A stretch of 64,000 bases of DNA from Bacterioplanes sp965233665 (GCA_965233665.1 CBDDTG010000021.1:1-64000); one strand, 5' to 3'. Counted from the stretch's first letter, positions 33,030 to 41,394 are shown. A program made the numbers and translations. The notes: a model not told the origin generated them from the sequence alone.

Positions 33030-35003
33030 TTAAGATTTGCCGGCTGGGATCAGCTCAGGAGCGGGCGTTTCCAGCAGAGCTGCAAGGGTGCGAACCAGGT
33101 CGAGCTCCACATCGAGCAGTTGCTGGTCAGCTTCGGCACAGGCAACCAAGGCTTTGATGATGCGCGCTTTGACGTGCGGGTAGGCCTGCTGTAGTTGCAC
33201 TAAGGCTTGGTTCAACGGATTTAACTGGGTTGGCTTCGGCTGCAGGCTGAGCTCCACCCCAGCAGCTTGGCAGCCTTGTGCAAAGGCATGCTGAACCGCT
33301 TGCTCGTTATCGTGGCCATAGTGGGCCAAGTAACTGAGCACCACCGCCGTCGATTCCTTGATTTTGTCGATACGGCCATAGCGTGCCTTCACCGGGCTGA
33401 CATCGCCGTGCACGGGTTCAAGGTATTGCAGGATTAAGCGATACAGGCACCACTCAAAAATATCGATGCTGCCATCGGCTTTGGCCAACTTAACCAAGGT
33501 GGTACGAAAGGCCTGATATTGACTGGCGGAGAGCTGCTTCAGTGCTGGAATGGCCGTTTCAACTAACGGCAAATGATGTTGTCGCGGCAGTGCTTGTGCC
33601 GCTTGATGCAGACGCAGCAACCAGCGGTACAAATCCTGGCCTTGATGCTGACGCACCAACTCCAGCTGCTGCTCGTATTCTTTAGCGGTTGGGGCGGCCA
33701 GCAACAGGCTATAAATCAGTGCTCGGGCGGTATAGGGGTCGCGAGCAGCATCTTGCAGGGCCGTTGATGGCGTCTGAGCAGGTGTGGTCGTTGGAGACTC
33801 TGGTTCAGTAACGTCAGCACTGCTGGCTTGGCTACCAGCACTGGTATTGGCTGCAACCACGGCCGCTGCCACCATGCCAACGGTCTCGGCCAGGTTTGAA
33901 GACTGCGCCAGTTCTGGGTCGGCAGCGGTGGCGGCTTCAGGGGATTGCGGTGGCAAGAAACGACCATCCCATTGTTTATCTAAGCGACGAATTCGCTCTT
34001 CTAAAGGCGGATGGGTATGAAACCAGCCAAAGCGCCAGGGCACGGCTTGGCCAAAAAACAAATGGGCGGTTTCTTCGCGCTCTGAGCTGCTGATTTCGCT
34101 ACCGGAACCGTGGCCAATGACTTTGAGTGCTTCGGCAATGCCTTCTGGGTTGCGAGTAAACTGCACCGCTGAGGCATCAGCCAAGAACTCTCGTTGGCGC
34201 GAGACGGCAGCCTTGATGAGGTTGCCAAAAAACACGCCACTGTAGCCAATGACAATCAGTGCAATGCCGACGGCCCACAGTGGCAAAGTATTGTTTTCTT
34301 TGCTGGAGCGGCTGCGGCTGTGCAGCGCCGAATCCAACACAAAGCGGCCGATTAAGCCGATAAACAAAATGCCAAACAGAATGGCCATCAAGCGGATGTT
34401 AAGGCGCATATCGCCATTCAAAATATGGCTGAACTCATGGGCGATCACGCCCTGGAGCTGTTCGCGCGATAATTTTTCGATCGCCCCGCGGGTAACGCCA
34501 ATCACCGCATCGGACGGCTGATAGCCAGCGGCAAAGGCATTGATGCTGTCATCGGGAAGAATGTATACCGGTGGCACCGGCATGCCAGCGGCAATGGCCA
34601 TTTCTTCCACCACGTTGAGCAGGCGGCGCTGATAGAAATTATCGGTGTTGGTGGCCGCCAGGCGTCCGCCGAGCATTTCGGCAACGCGCTGGCCGCCGCC
34701 TTTAAGCGACAGCCACTTAAACAAGCTGGCACCGCCTACCACGGCGACAACGGCGGCGCTGATGGCCAACCACTGCTGCCAGCTGATGTAGGCAAAAAGC
34801 CCCAGGGTATCGGCCATGTAACCGCGCTCGGCTGCGGCCGTCACGTTCTGGTATTGGCCCACCGTGTGCTCATCAATGCCCCATAGCGCGGCTGCCACCA
34901 CCAGATTTACCAGTACGGTTAGTACGGTCAGGGCCACTAAAAACAGCAGCACCAGGTGGCTGGTGCGCTTGCGGGCCTGGTCCTGCTGCGAGAAAAAATC
35001 CAT
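33030..35003 (-). CDS. HtpX-like M48 metallopeptidase with TerB-like C-terminal region
   Basis: A 657-residue inner-membrane protease. Hydrophobic segments at about 17-40 and 76-98 precede the catalytic domain with zinc motif HEFSH (189-193), two more membrane segments (about 205-225 and 243-265), and the third zinc ligand in REFLADASAV. This is the HtpX/M48B pattern. From about residue 340 there is an Ala/Thr/Ser-rich linker, then a helical region with two acidic repeats (LAKADGSIDIFEW and ACAEADQQLLDVE) that resemble the TerB-like fold. Typical HtpX (about 290 residues) lacks this extension. It starts 2 bp after lemA, a frequent partner of such proteases. Confidence 0.88.
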   Translation of the reverse strand: MDFFSQQDQARKRTSHLVLLFLVALTVLTVLVNLVVAAALWGIDEHTVGQYQNVTAAAERGYMADTLGLFAYISWQQWLAISAAVVAVVGGASLFKWLSLKGGGQRVAEMLGGRLAATNTDNFYQRRLLNVVEEMAIAAGMPVPPVYILPDDSINAFAAGYQPSDAVIGVTRGAIEKLSREQLQGVIAHEFSHILNGDMRLNIRLMAILFGILFIGLIGRFVLDSALHSRSRSSKENNTLPLWAVGIALIVIGYSGVFFGNLIKAAVSRQREFLADASAVQFTRNPEGIAEALKVIGHGSGSEISSSEREETAHLFFGQAVPWRFGWFHTHPPLEERIRRLDKQWDGRFLPPQSPEAATAADPELAQSSNLAETVGMVAAAVVAANTSAGSQASSADVTEPESPTTTPAQTPSTALQDAARDPYTARALIYSLLLAAPTAKEYEQQLELVRQHQGQDLYRWLLRLHQAAQALPRQHHLPLVETAIPALKQLSASQYQAFRTTLVKLAKADGSIDIFEWCLYRLILQYLEPVHGDVSPVKARYGRIDKIKESTAVVLSYLAHYGHDNEQAVQHAFAQGCQAAGVELSLQPKPTQLNPLNQALVQLQQAYPHVKARIIKALVACAEADQQLLDVELDLVRTLAALLETPAPELIPAGKS

Positions 35004-35005
35004 CG

Positions 35006-35602
35006 TTAGAAGGATACCTTCGGTGCCGCCTGAATCTCGGCAGAGTCAGCGAACTCCAGTAGCTCGGCATCGCTGCCATGACCAAACATGCCGGCGAACA
35101 CAACCGGCGGGAACGACTGACGGAAAGTGTTGTAAGTGGTTACCGCATCATTGAATGCTTGGCGAGCAAACGAGACCTTGTTTTCGGTGGTGGTCAACTC
35201 CTCGCTGACTTGCATCATGTTCTGGTTGGCTTTCAGATCCGGGTAGGCTTCCATCACCACATTTAAGCGCCCCAGGGCGCCGCTGAGCGCACCTTCTGCG
35301 CCGGCCAGTTGTTGCATGGCGGCTTGGCCACCGGGTGATTGAGCTGCCGCTTTCAGACCCGCTGCGGCTTCATTACGGGCACTGATCACGGCTTCCAGCG
35401 TTTCGCGCTCATGCTGCATGTAGCCTTTGGCGGTTTCGACCAGGTTGGGGATGAGGTCGTAGCGTCGCTTCAGTTGCACCTCAATTTGCGCAAAGCTGTT
35501 CTCGTAACGGTTTTTGTAGGTCACCAGCTTGTTGTAGATGCCGATGACATACACCACCAGCAAAGCGATGACGACCAGAATGACAATGGTGGATATATCC
35601 AT
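35006..35602 (-). CDS. lemA: LemA family protein
   Basis: A 198-residue protein with one N-terminal membrane helix (IVILVVIALLVVYVIGIYN) and a helical body with the LemA signatures LKRRYDLIPNLVETAKGYM and AYPDLKANQNM, then FARQAFNDAVTTYN. LemA proteins commonly neighbour M48 peptidases and are thought to be envelope-associated, but their activity is unknown. ATG 35602 is chosen over the longer frame because GGAG lies before it. It sits 14 bp downstream of ydbL and 2 bp upstream of the M48 gene. Confidence 0.93.
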   Translation of the reverse strand: MDISTIVILVVIALLVVYVIGIYNKLVTYKNRYENSFAQIEVQLKRRYDLIPNLVETAKGYMQHERETLEAVISARNEAAAGLKAAAQSPGGQAAMQQLAGAEGALSGALGRLNVVMEAYPDLKANQNMMQVSEELTTTENKVSFARQAFNDAVTTYNTFRQSFPPVVFAGMFGHGSDAELLEFADSAEIQAAPKVSF

Positions 35603-35616
35603 GGATTGTTTCTCCG

Positions 35617-35937
35617 TTATTGGGCCCATTGGCCATCAGGGGTTTGATAAGGGGTGTTTTCTTGTGCCGCACGGGCGGTGAGTTTTTCACCGGCGATGCG
35701 TTCGATATTGGTCAGCGCCGTGTTTTGCTGATCGGCGATTTCCAGATATTTTTGTTTGCGCTTGTGATTGATGCGCTGCACCAGTTGCGCCGCTTCGCTG
35801 TGTCCTTTGGTGACGACGCCCAAGTAACCGTCACGCTGTTCGCCAACTAAGCCGTTGCTTTTGGCTTGATCAAGATCGAGGGCCCAGGCTGAAACGCTCA
35901 AGCATAGGCTTAGCAGCAATAAAAAAGGTCGTAACAT
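35617..35937 (-). CDS. ydbL: YdbL-like periplasmic protein (DUF1318)
   Basis: A 106-residue secreted protein: signal peptide LLLLSLCLSVSAWA, then LDQAKSNGLVGEQRDGYLGVV, the YdbL/DUF1318 signature, followed by a basic helix (INHKRKQKYLEIADQQN) and a C-terminal GEKLTARAAQEN. In E. coli YdbL acts with YdbH and YnbE and appears to control assembly of that intermembrane complex. It is 14 bp downstream of ynbE. Here the operon continues into lemA rather than containing ydbH. Confidence 0.88.
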   Translation of the reverse strand: MLRPFLLLLSLCLSVSAWALDLDQAKSNGLVGEQRDGYLGVVTKGHSEAAQLVQRINHKRKQKYLEIADQQNTALTNIERIAGEKLTARAAQENTPYQTPDGQWAQ

Positions 35938-35951
35938 ATCAGTCTCCCGCC

Positions 35952-36128
35952 TCAGAACAGCTCGTCTTCTTGCTGGAACAGGTTGTCCAGTTGTTTTTCT
36001 ACTTTGACCCGAACCTCGTGCTCAATTTTAACGTTGAGATTGATGGTAATGGGTTTTTCGGGTGCTGCCATCTGCACTGTGCAGGCACAGGTCAGCAGCG
36101 GCAGCGCGATCAGCAACAAGGCTCTCAT
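35952..36128 (-). CDS. ynbE: YnbE-like lipoprotein
   Basis: A 58-residue lipoprotein starting MRALLLIALPLLTCACT: lipobox LTCAC, followed by a short mature part with PEKPITINLNVKIEHEVRVKVE, the YnbE pattern. YnbE is the outer-membrane partner of YdbH; its beta-strand augments the YdbH groove. The open frame extends upstream to 36260, but only this start yields a lipoprotein signal. First gene of ynbE-ydbL-lemA-M48. Confidence 0.85.
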   Translation of the reverse strand: MRALLLIALPLLTCACTVQMAAPEKPITINLNVKIEHEVRVKVEKQLDNLFQQEDELF

Positions 36129-36225
36129 GGCGTTGATTCCAGGTAAAAAAGTCACTCTATCGAGGCCGGTTATGAATGCAAGCATTGGCGCTCGCCTGAC
36201 CGCGCCTTTGTGACTTAGGCCGCGA

Positions 36226-37317
36226 TCAGTTAACGCCAGCATAGGCCGACAATGCGCCATCTACCTTAACGATATAGCGTCGAGTCTCGGCGTAAGGCAG
36301 GTGCTGGCGCAAATGTTGGAACACTTGCGCCGGTGTGAGGGCATTGATGCGCGCTGCCGCTACCGAATGATTGCCGCTAAAGGCGCGAGCAACGTTGCCA
36401 GCGCCTGTGTTGTAGGCCGCAATCACGCACCAGCGGCGGCTTTGTGGATGCTGCACCGCTGCTAAATAGCGGCGTTCTAATAGGTTTAAATACGCACATC
36501 CAAGTTCAATGTTCAGCGCTGGCTGCATTAGCTCTCCGGCACCCAGTAACCGCTCTTGTCCTAGGGCATGTTTGCTGGCATCTCGCCCAGCGGTAGCTGG
36601 CACGATTTGCATCAGGCCAAAGGCGGGCACGGGGCTGCGTGCCATTGGGTTAAACGACGATTCCGTTTGCATAATGGCCAGCACCAGAGGAACGGGCACC
36701 CGCCATTTGTTGGCTGAGCGCCGTATCAGCGGCAGCAAGGTGTGCGCCTCGGGAGGCAGCAAGCCCTGGGGTGCGGGCAAATCAATGCTGATGTGAACTC
36801 CGTCGCTGTCCGTATTTTGCCTCGCTTGGCTAAAGTCAGGCTGCCAGTCGGGCAGTGCCAGTACTGGGGTCTCAGGCAGGCCCTGTGTTGGCGGGGTTAG
36901 CAAGGTTGGATCGCTGGCGACTGCCTGGCGGTAGCTTTGTTGTTGTAATGCCTGCAGCTGTTGGCGCCACTGTTGTTCCAGCTGCTGCTGGTTCATACCG
37001 GGCTGGCGCAGGGTAATGTCGATTCGACGTTGTTGATAATCCACCCGGACGCGGCTTTGACCATCATCGCTGTGACTCACCCACTGGCGACGACTGCTGA
37101 GCCAGACCTGCTGCCACTGCTGCTGTAGCTGTTGTTGGTGGCGAGCGACGGCTTGTTGGTAGCGCTGGCGGTATTGCGTCCAATCGTCGCGGCGTTGCTG
37201 AAATTGTTGCTGCAGCGTTTGCTGATAGTCGGCAAAGCTTTGTGCGCTCGGTCGGCTGCTATGGCTAGCCAGCAGCCAAAAGCCGGTGAGTTGGGTCAGA
37301 AATTGTCGTCGCTGCAT
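36226..37317 (-). CDS. mltC: MltC-like lytic transglycosylase
   Basis: A 363-residue periplasmic murein hydrolase. After a signal region, an N-terminal Gln/Arg-rich coiled-coil domain (about 30-110) precedes a MltC-type domain and a C-terminal SLT fold with catalytic Glu in MQTESSFNP, then PAFGLMQIVPATAGRD, GCAYLNLLERRYL and IAAYNTGAGNVARAF. The signal begins MQRRQFLTQ, a twin-arginine-like motif, and has no lipobox, so unlike E. coli MltC it is probably not a lipoprotein. It diverges from cytochrome c5. Confidence 0.87.
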   Translation of the reverse strand: MQRRQFLTQLTGFWLLASHSSRPSAQSFADYQQTLQQQFQQRRDDWTQYRQRYQQAVARHQQQLQQQWQQVWLSSRRQWVSHSDDGQSRVRVDYQQRRIDITLRQPGMNQQQLEQQWRQQLQALQQQSYRQAVASDPTLLTPPTQGLPETPVLALPDWQPDFSQARQNTDSDGVHISIDLPAPQGLLPPEAHTLLPLIRRSANKWRVPVPLVLAIMQTESSFNPMARSPVPAFGLMQIVPATAGRDASKHALGQERLLGAGELMQPALNIELGCAYLNLLERRYLAAVQHPQSRRWCVIAAYNTGAGNVARAFSGNHSVAAARINALTPAQVFQHLRQHLPYAETRRYIVKVDGALSAYAGVN

Positions 37318-37349
37318 TGTGATATTTCCCTGTGCACGAGTTGGGTCAA

Positions 37350-37378
37350 TTTAAACCCCCACCAAATGCCGTTATAAT
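37350..37378 (+). promoter_or_regulatory. Candidate sigma-70 promoter of cytochrome c5 gene
   Basis: A perfect -10 TATAAT at 37373-37378 with TTTAAA at 37350-37355 as -35 (4 of 6), spacer 17. The transcript would have a leader of nearly 90 nt before GTG 37473. Confidence 0.55.
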
Positions 37379-37472
37379 TGCCCGACTATTAATCAGGAGT
37401 CTGTCTTGACGGTGCGGTTTCCGTTCCGGCGTTCAGACGCCATGCCGAGATAGCTTAAGAGAGGACAGTTAC

Positions 37473-37880
37473 GTGAAACAACTGAAAGCACTGATTCTGG
37501 CAGCCGCGACCCTAGTCGCAGCTCAGGCGACTGCGTTGACCGAAAGCGAAGCCGAGAAAATCCGTGAGCGCATTAAGCCAGTGGGTGAGGTCTGTGTCGG
37601 TGCCGATTGTGGTGGTGTCGCCGTGGTTGCCGGTGGCGAACCTCGCTCTGGTGAAGAAGTTTACCAAGCTGCTTGTACTGCCTGTCACAGCATGGGCGTT
37701 TTGGGTGCACCTAAAACCGGTGATACTGCCGCGTGGGACGAACGTCTGGCGAAAGGCATGGACACCACTTGGCAAAACGCCATCAACGGCATCAACGCCA
37801 TGCCGCCTAAAGGCAACTGCATGGATTGCTCGGATGACGAAATCCTGGCAGCTATCAAGTTCATGGCGGGTCGTGAATAA
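37473..37880 (+). CDS. Cytochrome c5
   Basis: A 135-residue secreted monohaem cytochrome. Signal peptide KALILAAATLVAAQATA; haem motif CTACH (C68, C71, H72); axial Met in INAMPPKGNCMDCSDDEI, including the extra CxxC pair typical of c5. It carries electrons in the periplasm, usually to terminal oxidases. The start is GTG 37473 with AGAGGA upstream. A strong bidirectional terminator follows. Two residual cysteines near residue 41-46 (EVCVGADCGG) precede the haem domain and may form a disulfide. Confidence 0.93.
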   Translation: MKQLKALILAAATLVAAQATALTESEAEKIRERIKPVGEVCVGADCGGVAVVAGGEPRSGEEVYQAACTACHSMGVLGAPKTGDTAAWDERLAKGMDTTWQNAINGINAMPPKGNCMDCSDDEILAAIKFMAGRE

Positions 37881-37889
37881 CGGCCTCGC

Positions 37890-37930
37890 AGCACAAAAAA
37901 AGCCGCTCAATGAGCGGCTTTTTTTGTGCT
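37890..37930. terminator. Strong bidirectional Rho-independent terminator
   Basis: A 7-bp GC stem (GCCGCTC / GAGCGGC, loop of 3) is flanked by A7 on the left and T7 on the right; the symmetry extends outward over 41 bp. It serves both cytochrome c5 (plus) and speE (minus), whose stops lie 9 bp on either side. Confidence 0.92.
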
Positions 37931-37938
37931 TCATTGTC

Positions 37939-38805
37939 TTAATCGAGCTGCAGCGCGCGCTTCATAAACTCGGGCAAAGCCAGAGCGGCGGCATGGATTT
38001 CTGCATTGTAATACTGGGTCTTAAACGTCTTGCTGGCAGCATCTTCAATGCGAAACTCGGTAGCATCGCCGCCTTTGTTGGCTAAGGTGCAGCTCCACCA
38101 GCCGGATGGGTAGATGACCTGAGGGAACGGGAAGGTGTGGCTGCTGCTGGCGCCAGCCTCGCCCATATCGAGGTGGATTTTTTTGATGATGCTGTCGCTG
38201 TGGTACAGCGGTGATTCACTTTGCTGCACCACAACGCCGTTGGCTGCTAAGGCGCGCATGCAATCGCGGTAAAAATCGACCGCAAACAACCCTTCTGCCG
38301 GGCCGACGGGGTCGGTGCTGTCGATGATGATGACGTCTAATGAGCCGGTTTCGCGCTGTTTGACCCAGTCTATGCCATCAGCAAACAGAATCTGCGCGCG
38401 AGGGTCTTGGTTGGACTCACACAGCTCCGGAAAGTACTTCTCGGCCATGCGCGTGACTTGCTCGTCGATGTCGATTTGATAAGCCACTTCCACCGTCGGG
38501 TGCTTAAGTACCTCACGCAAGGTGCCGCAGTCACCGCCACCGATGATGGCCACGCGCTTCGGCGCTGGGTGCGCGAACAGCGGCACATGCGCCATCATTT
38601 CGTGATAAACAAAGTTTTCGCGGCTGCTGACCATGGTACAGCCATCAATGACCATCAGCTTGCCGAAGGTCTCGGTGTCGTACATATCGATGGTCTGGAA
38701 CTCACTGGTGACTTGTTCCAGATGCTGTTTTACCTTGAGCGAAAAGGCCGAGCCTTGTTGGTCAAATACTTCGGTAAACCAGCCTTCGGCCAATGGGTGT
38801 GTCAT
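37939..38805 (-). CDS. speE: Spermidine synthase
   Basis: Transfers aminopropyl from decarboxylated SAM to putrescine. The product is 288 residues from MTHPLAEGWFTEVFDQ; a GTG 5 codons upstream (38820) is an alternative start and neither has a strong ribosome-binding site. Conserved: YHEMMAHVPLFAHPAPKR, the SAM loop VAIIGGGDCGTLRE, and IIIDSTDPVGPAEGLF with catalytic Asp. It diverges from speA, grouping putrescine and spermidine synthesis. No speD or agmatine-processing gene is in the window. Confidence 0.96.
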   Translation of the reverse strand: MTHPLAEGWFTEVFDQQGSAFSLKVKQHLEQVTSEFQTIDMYDTETFGKLMVIDGCTMVSSRENFVYHEMMAHVPLFAHPAPKRVAIIGGGDCGTLREVLKHPTVEVAYQIDIDEQVTRMAEKYFPELCESNQDPRAQILFADGIDWVKQRETGSLDVIIIDSTDPVGPAEGLFAVDFYRDCMRALAANGVVVQQSESPLYHSDSIIKKIHLDMGEAGASSSHTFPFPQVIYPSGWWSCTLANKGGDATEFRIEDAASKTFKTQYYNAEIHAAALALPEFMKRALQLD

Positions 38806-38847
38806 AGCAGCTAATCTCACAGCAATTCAGAAGCAGGGCGGCAGATA

Positions 38848-38875
38848 TTGCTGCTGCCCCGGTGGGGAGTACAAT
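38848..38875 (+). promoter_or_regulatory. Candidate speA promoter
   Basis: TTGCTG (38848-38853) and TACAAT (38870-38875) with a 16-bp spacer. The -35 falls in a GC-rich imperfect hairpin (GGGCGGCAG ... CTGCTGCCC). The leader to ATG 38944 would be about 60 nt. Confidence 0.45.
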
Positions 38876-38943
38876 TGGCCGCCACAATAACCTAAGCCCC
38901 AAAAGACGCCAAGCGTCGCAGGGCACCTGCTGAGTTGTTCGCT

Positions 38944-40824
38944 ATGTCTGAAGCTGTGCAAGATTACAACCTACCTTACTGGAGCGATGGTTACGTCAGT
39001 GTCGATGCCGACGGCCAGCTTTGTGTTCGGCCGCAACCACAGCAGCAGCCGGTGGTGTTGCAGCAGGTGATCGAGCAGGCGCAGCAACAAGGCTTGCGGT
39101 TGCCTTTGCTGGTGCGCTTCCCTGGCATTATTCACCACCGCGTGCACACCTTGGTCACGGCATTCGCTGAGGCGCGTCAGGAACTGGGCTACGAAGGCCC
39201 ATTTGTGCCTGTGTATCCGATCAAGGTGAATCAGCAGCAGCCGGTGGTGGCGGAGGTCGTCAAAGGCCAGCGCTTAGCCGGTTGTGAGCGCGTTGGGCTG
39301 GAAGCGGGCAGCAAACCCGAGCTGATTGCCGTGTTGTCACAGTTGGGTGAGCAGCCGGGTTTGATTGTTTGTAACGGCTATAAAGATCGGCATTTTATTC
39401 GCTTGGCCTTGCTGGCCGAAAAGCTCGGCCATCAGGTGTTTTTGGTGATCGAGAAACTGTCCGAGCTGCCCTTGATTTTGGCCCAGGCAAAAGAGCTGGG
39501 CGTGAGCCCGCGCTTGGGCATTCGTGCACGCTTGGCGACCATTGGCAAAGGCAATTGGCAGAATACCGGCGGTGAGAAATCCAAATTTGGTCTGGCTGCT
39601 GATCAAATGCTGGCAGTGGTGCAACAGCTGCAGCAACAGGGACAATTGGCGTGTTTGCAGTTGCTGCATTTCCATTTGGGCTCGCAGTTGGCCAATATTC
39701 GCGATATTCACACTGGGCTGCGCGAGTGCAGTCGCTTATTTGCGGAGTTAGTGCGCTTGCAGGTGCCGATCCAGTGGCTGGATGTTGGCGGTGGCTTAGG
39801 TGTGGATTACGAAGGCACGCGCTCGCGCAGCTACTGCTCGATGAACTACAGCGTGACCGAATACGCTCGTAACGTGGTGTCTGCGTTTGCCGATGTGTGC
39901 CGTGAGTTAGACGTGCCGATGCCCGGTCTGATTACTGAATCCGGTCGTGCCATGACCGCTCACCACGCCGTACTGCTGGCACAAGTCATTGACCATGAAA
40001 GCCCAACGACCGAGGCGCCAGAAGCACCTGCGGCAGAGGCCCCCAAGGAGCTTCTGCACTTATACACGGCCTGGCAGCAGTTACAGCAGGAGCTGAGTCC
40101 ACGCTCGTTGGTAGAGCTGTATCATGATGTGCAGCATTGGATGAGCGATGCCCAAACGGCTTTCAGCCACGGTCTGTATCGCTTGCACGAGCGTGCGCAG
40201 GCAGAGGCGCTTTATCGCAGCGTTGGGCTGCTGCTGAGGCAACGCTTAAACCCGAGCAACCGTAGTCACCGGCCACTGCTCGATGAGTTACACGAAAAGC
40301 TGGCCGATAAAGTCTTCGTGAACTTCTCACTGTTCCAGTCGCTGCCAGATATCTGGGGCATCGACCAGATCTTCCCTGTGGTGCCCTTGGCGCGGCTCAA
40401 TCAGCCTGCCACAGCGCGCGGCGTGCTGCAGGACATTACCTGTGACTCGGACGGCCGTATCGATCAGTACGTCGATGCCGACGGCATCGCGGCCTCATTG
40501 CCTTTGCCAGGCATCGAGCGTGGTGACTGCCTAGGGTTCTTTATGGTCGGTGCTTATCAAGAAATTCTTGGCGATTTACACAACCTGTTTGGTGACACAG
40601 ATTCGGTCATGGTCGATAGCCAGCAGGGCGAGATCCGGCTGCAACACGCGCAACACGGCGATGATTTGCAAACCGTGCTGGCCTACGTCAACTACGCCGC
40701 CGACGATATTCGCCAGCGTTTGCAGCAGCAGGTTGCTTCATCGGCGTTGCCAGAAAGCGACCATCAGCAGTTATTTGCTGAGCTAAGCGAGGCGTTGACG
40801 GCCTACACCTACTTGGGTGAGTAG
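38944..40824 (+). CDS. speA: Biosynthetic arginine decarboxylase
   Basis: PLP-dependent decarboxylation of arginine to agmatine. The 626 residues fit the large biosynthetic type. PLP-lysine motif VYPIKVNQQQ (about 95), ARLATIGKGNWQNTGGEKSK, LHFHLGSQLANI, DVGGGLGVDYEGT, TESGRAMTAHHAVL, and the C-terminal QSLPDIWGIDQIFP region are present. A short Pro/Ala/Glu insert (TEAPEAPAAEAPKE) lies at about residue 355. ATG 38944 is preferred to in-frame TTG 38935 by family alignment; the ribosome-binding site is weak. Confidence 0.95.
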   Translation: MSEAVQDYNLPYWSDGYVSVDADGQLCVRPQPQQQPVVLQQVIEQAQQQGLRLPLLVRFPGIIHHRVHTLVTAFAEARQELGYEGPFVPVYPIKVNQQQPVVAEVVKGQRLAGCERVGLEAGSKPELIAVLSQLGEQPGLIVCNGYKDRHFIRLALLAEKLGHQVFLVIEKLSELPLILAQAKELGVSPRLGIRARLATIGKGNWQNTGGEKSKFGLAADQMLAVVQQLQQQGQLACLQLLHFHLGSQLANIRDIHTGLRECSRLFAELVRLQVPIQWLDVGGGLGVDYEGTRSRSYCSMNYSVTEYARNVVSAFADVCRELDVPMPGLITESGRAMTAHHAVLLAQVIDHESPTTEAPEAPAAEAPKELLHLYTAWQQLQQELSPRSLVELYHDVQHWMSDAQTAFSHGLYRLHERAQAEALYRSVGLLLRQRLNPSNRSHRPLLDELHEKLADKVFVNFSLFQSLPDIWGIDQIFPVVPLARLNQPATARGVLQDITCDSDGRIDQYVDADGIAASLPLPGIERGDCLGFFMVGAYQEILGDLHNLFGDTDSVMVDSQQGEIRLQHAQHGDDLQTVLAYVNYAADDIRQRLQQQVASSALPESDHQQLFAELSEALTAYTYLGE

Positions 40825-40973
40825 CCCCGATGCTCTGAGTCAGAACACCAGCTTGCACGTTGGTCGGAAATTGATCGCCAGCTTGGGCAAATTGCTGGCG
40901 AAGTGTGATGGCTGGTCTATAACTACAAAGCCGCACACGGCAACTTTCCAACAACGTCTGCTGGGAGGGGCAT

Positions 40974-41171
40974 ATGGCCGAAGAATTGAACTACCAAGAC
41001 GACGATAACAAGGGTGACAGCGTCACCAGCCGCGAGCAGTTACGCAAAGCTGTGCAGAGTGATGTCGAGGCATTTCTGGCGCGTGGCGGTCAAATTCAAA
41101 AGATCGACAACAACGTGATGGCCGATCCGCCACGTAAGCCACAAAGCAGTTACGGCAGTCGGCCGATTTGA
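40974..41171 (+). CDS. sutA: SutA-type RNA polymerase-binding transcriptional regulator
   Basis: A 65-residue protein whose C-terminal half (AFLARGGQIQKIDNNVMADP, then PRKPQSSYGSRPI) closely resembles that of Pseudomonas aeruginosa SutA. SutA binds RNA polymerase and raises expression of ribosomal and housekeeping genes during slow growth. The acidic N-terminal tail is much shorter here (about 20 residues with EELNYQDDDNKGD). GGGAGGGG gives a strong ribosome-binding site. It stands alone, 149 bp after speA, and is followed by a hairpin. Confidence 0.85.
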   Translation: MAEELNYQDDDNKGDSVTSREQLRKAVQSDVEAFLARGGQIQKIDNNVMADPPRKPQSSYGSRPI

Positions 41172-41190
41172 TGAGGCCCGAGCGGCCAAC

Positions 41191-41222
41191 CGGCCCGATG
41201 TCGGGCCGGGCCACTGTTATTT
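41191..41222 (+). terminator. Terminator-like hairpin after sutA
   Basis: GGCCCG / CGGGCC (41192-41197 with 41202-41207, loop ATGT) lies 20 bp past the sutA stop. The downstream stretch is GGGCCACTGTTATTT, so the U-tract is displaced and weak. Confidence 0.45.
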
Positions 41223-41273
41223 ACCGGTCACCTTGCTAAGCTGCAAAGCCAATCAACGATTGAGCGCTTGCTT

Positions 41274-41387
41274 ATGCCCTCGCAACAAGCCCGCAAACAA
41301 CGCCAACGCCTTAACGCCATTCCTGCTGCGATTGCGCTGCTGGTGTTTTCCGTTTTTTGGATGCTACACCAGAGCGGATTTGCCTAG
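41274..41387 (+). CDS. Possible 37-residue membrane protein
   Basis: A short frame with a basic start (MPSQQARKQRQRLN) and one hydrophobic helix (AIPAAIALLVFSVFWMLH), the charge layout of a small inner-membrane protein. It ends 7 bp before the stop of the convergent HAD gene. Evidence against: only a weak GAG 11 nt upstream of the ATG and no family recognised. An overlapping 65-codon frame (41233-41430) has no plausible protein character. Confidence 0.4.
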   Translation: MPSQQARKQRQRLNAIPAAIALLVFSVFWMLHQSGFA

Positions 41388-41394
41388 TGGTCTA

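Noticed and set aside
35004..35629. Longer LemA start at 35629
   Set aside because: ATG 35602 is directly preceded by GGAG and begins with the membrane helix typical of LemA; the extra nine codons lie in the ydbL-lemA gap and over the end of ydbL.
37404..37455. Possible leader peptide before cytochrome c5 (TTG start after CAGGAG, about 15 codons)
   Set aside because: Too short and without regulatory codon pattern or an attenuator structure.
40835..40845. CTGAGTCAGAA downstream of speA matches part of the 25-bp arm of the element at 16994-17090
   Set aside because: Only 11 bp match, part of it a simple palindrome, with no second arm nearby. Probably chance.
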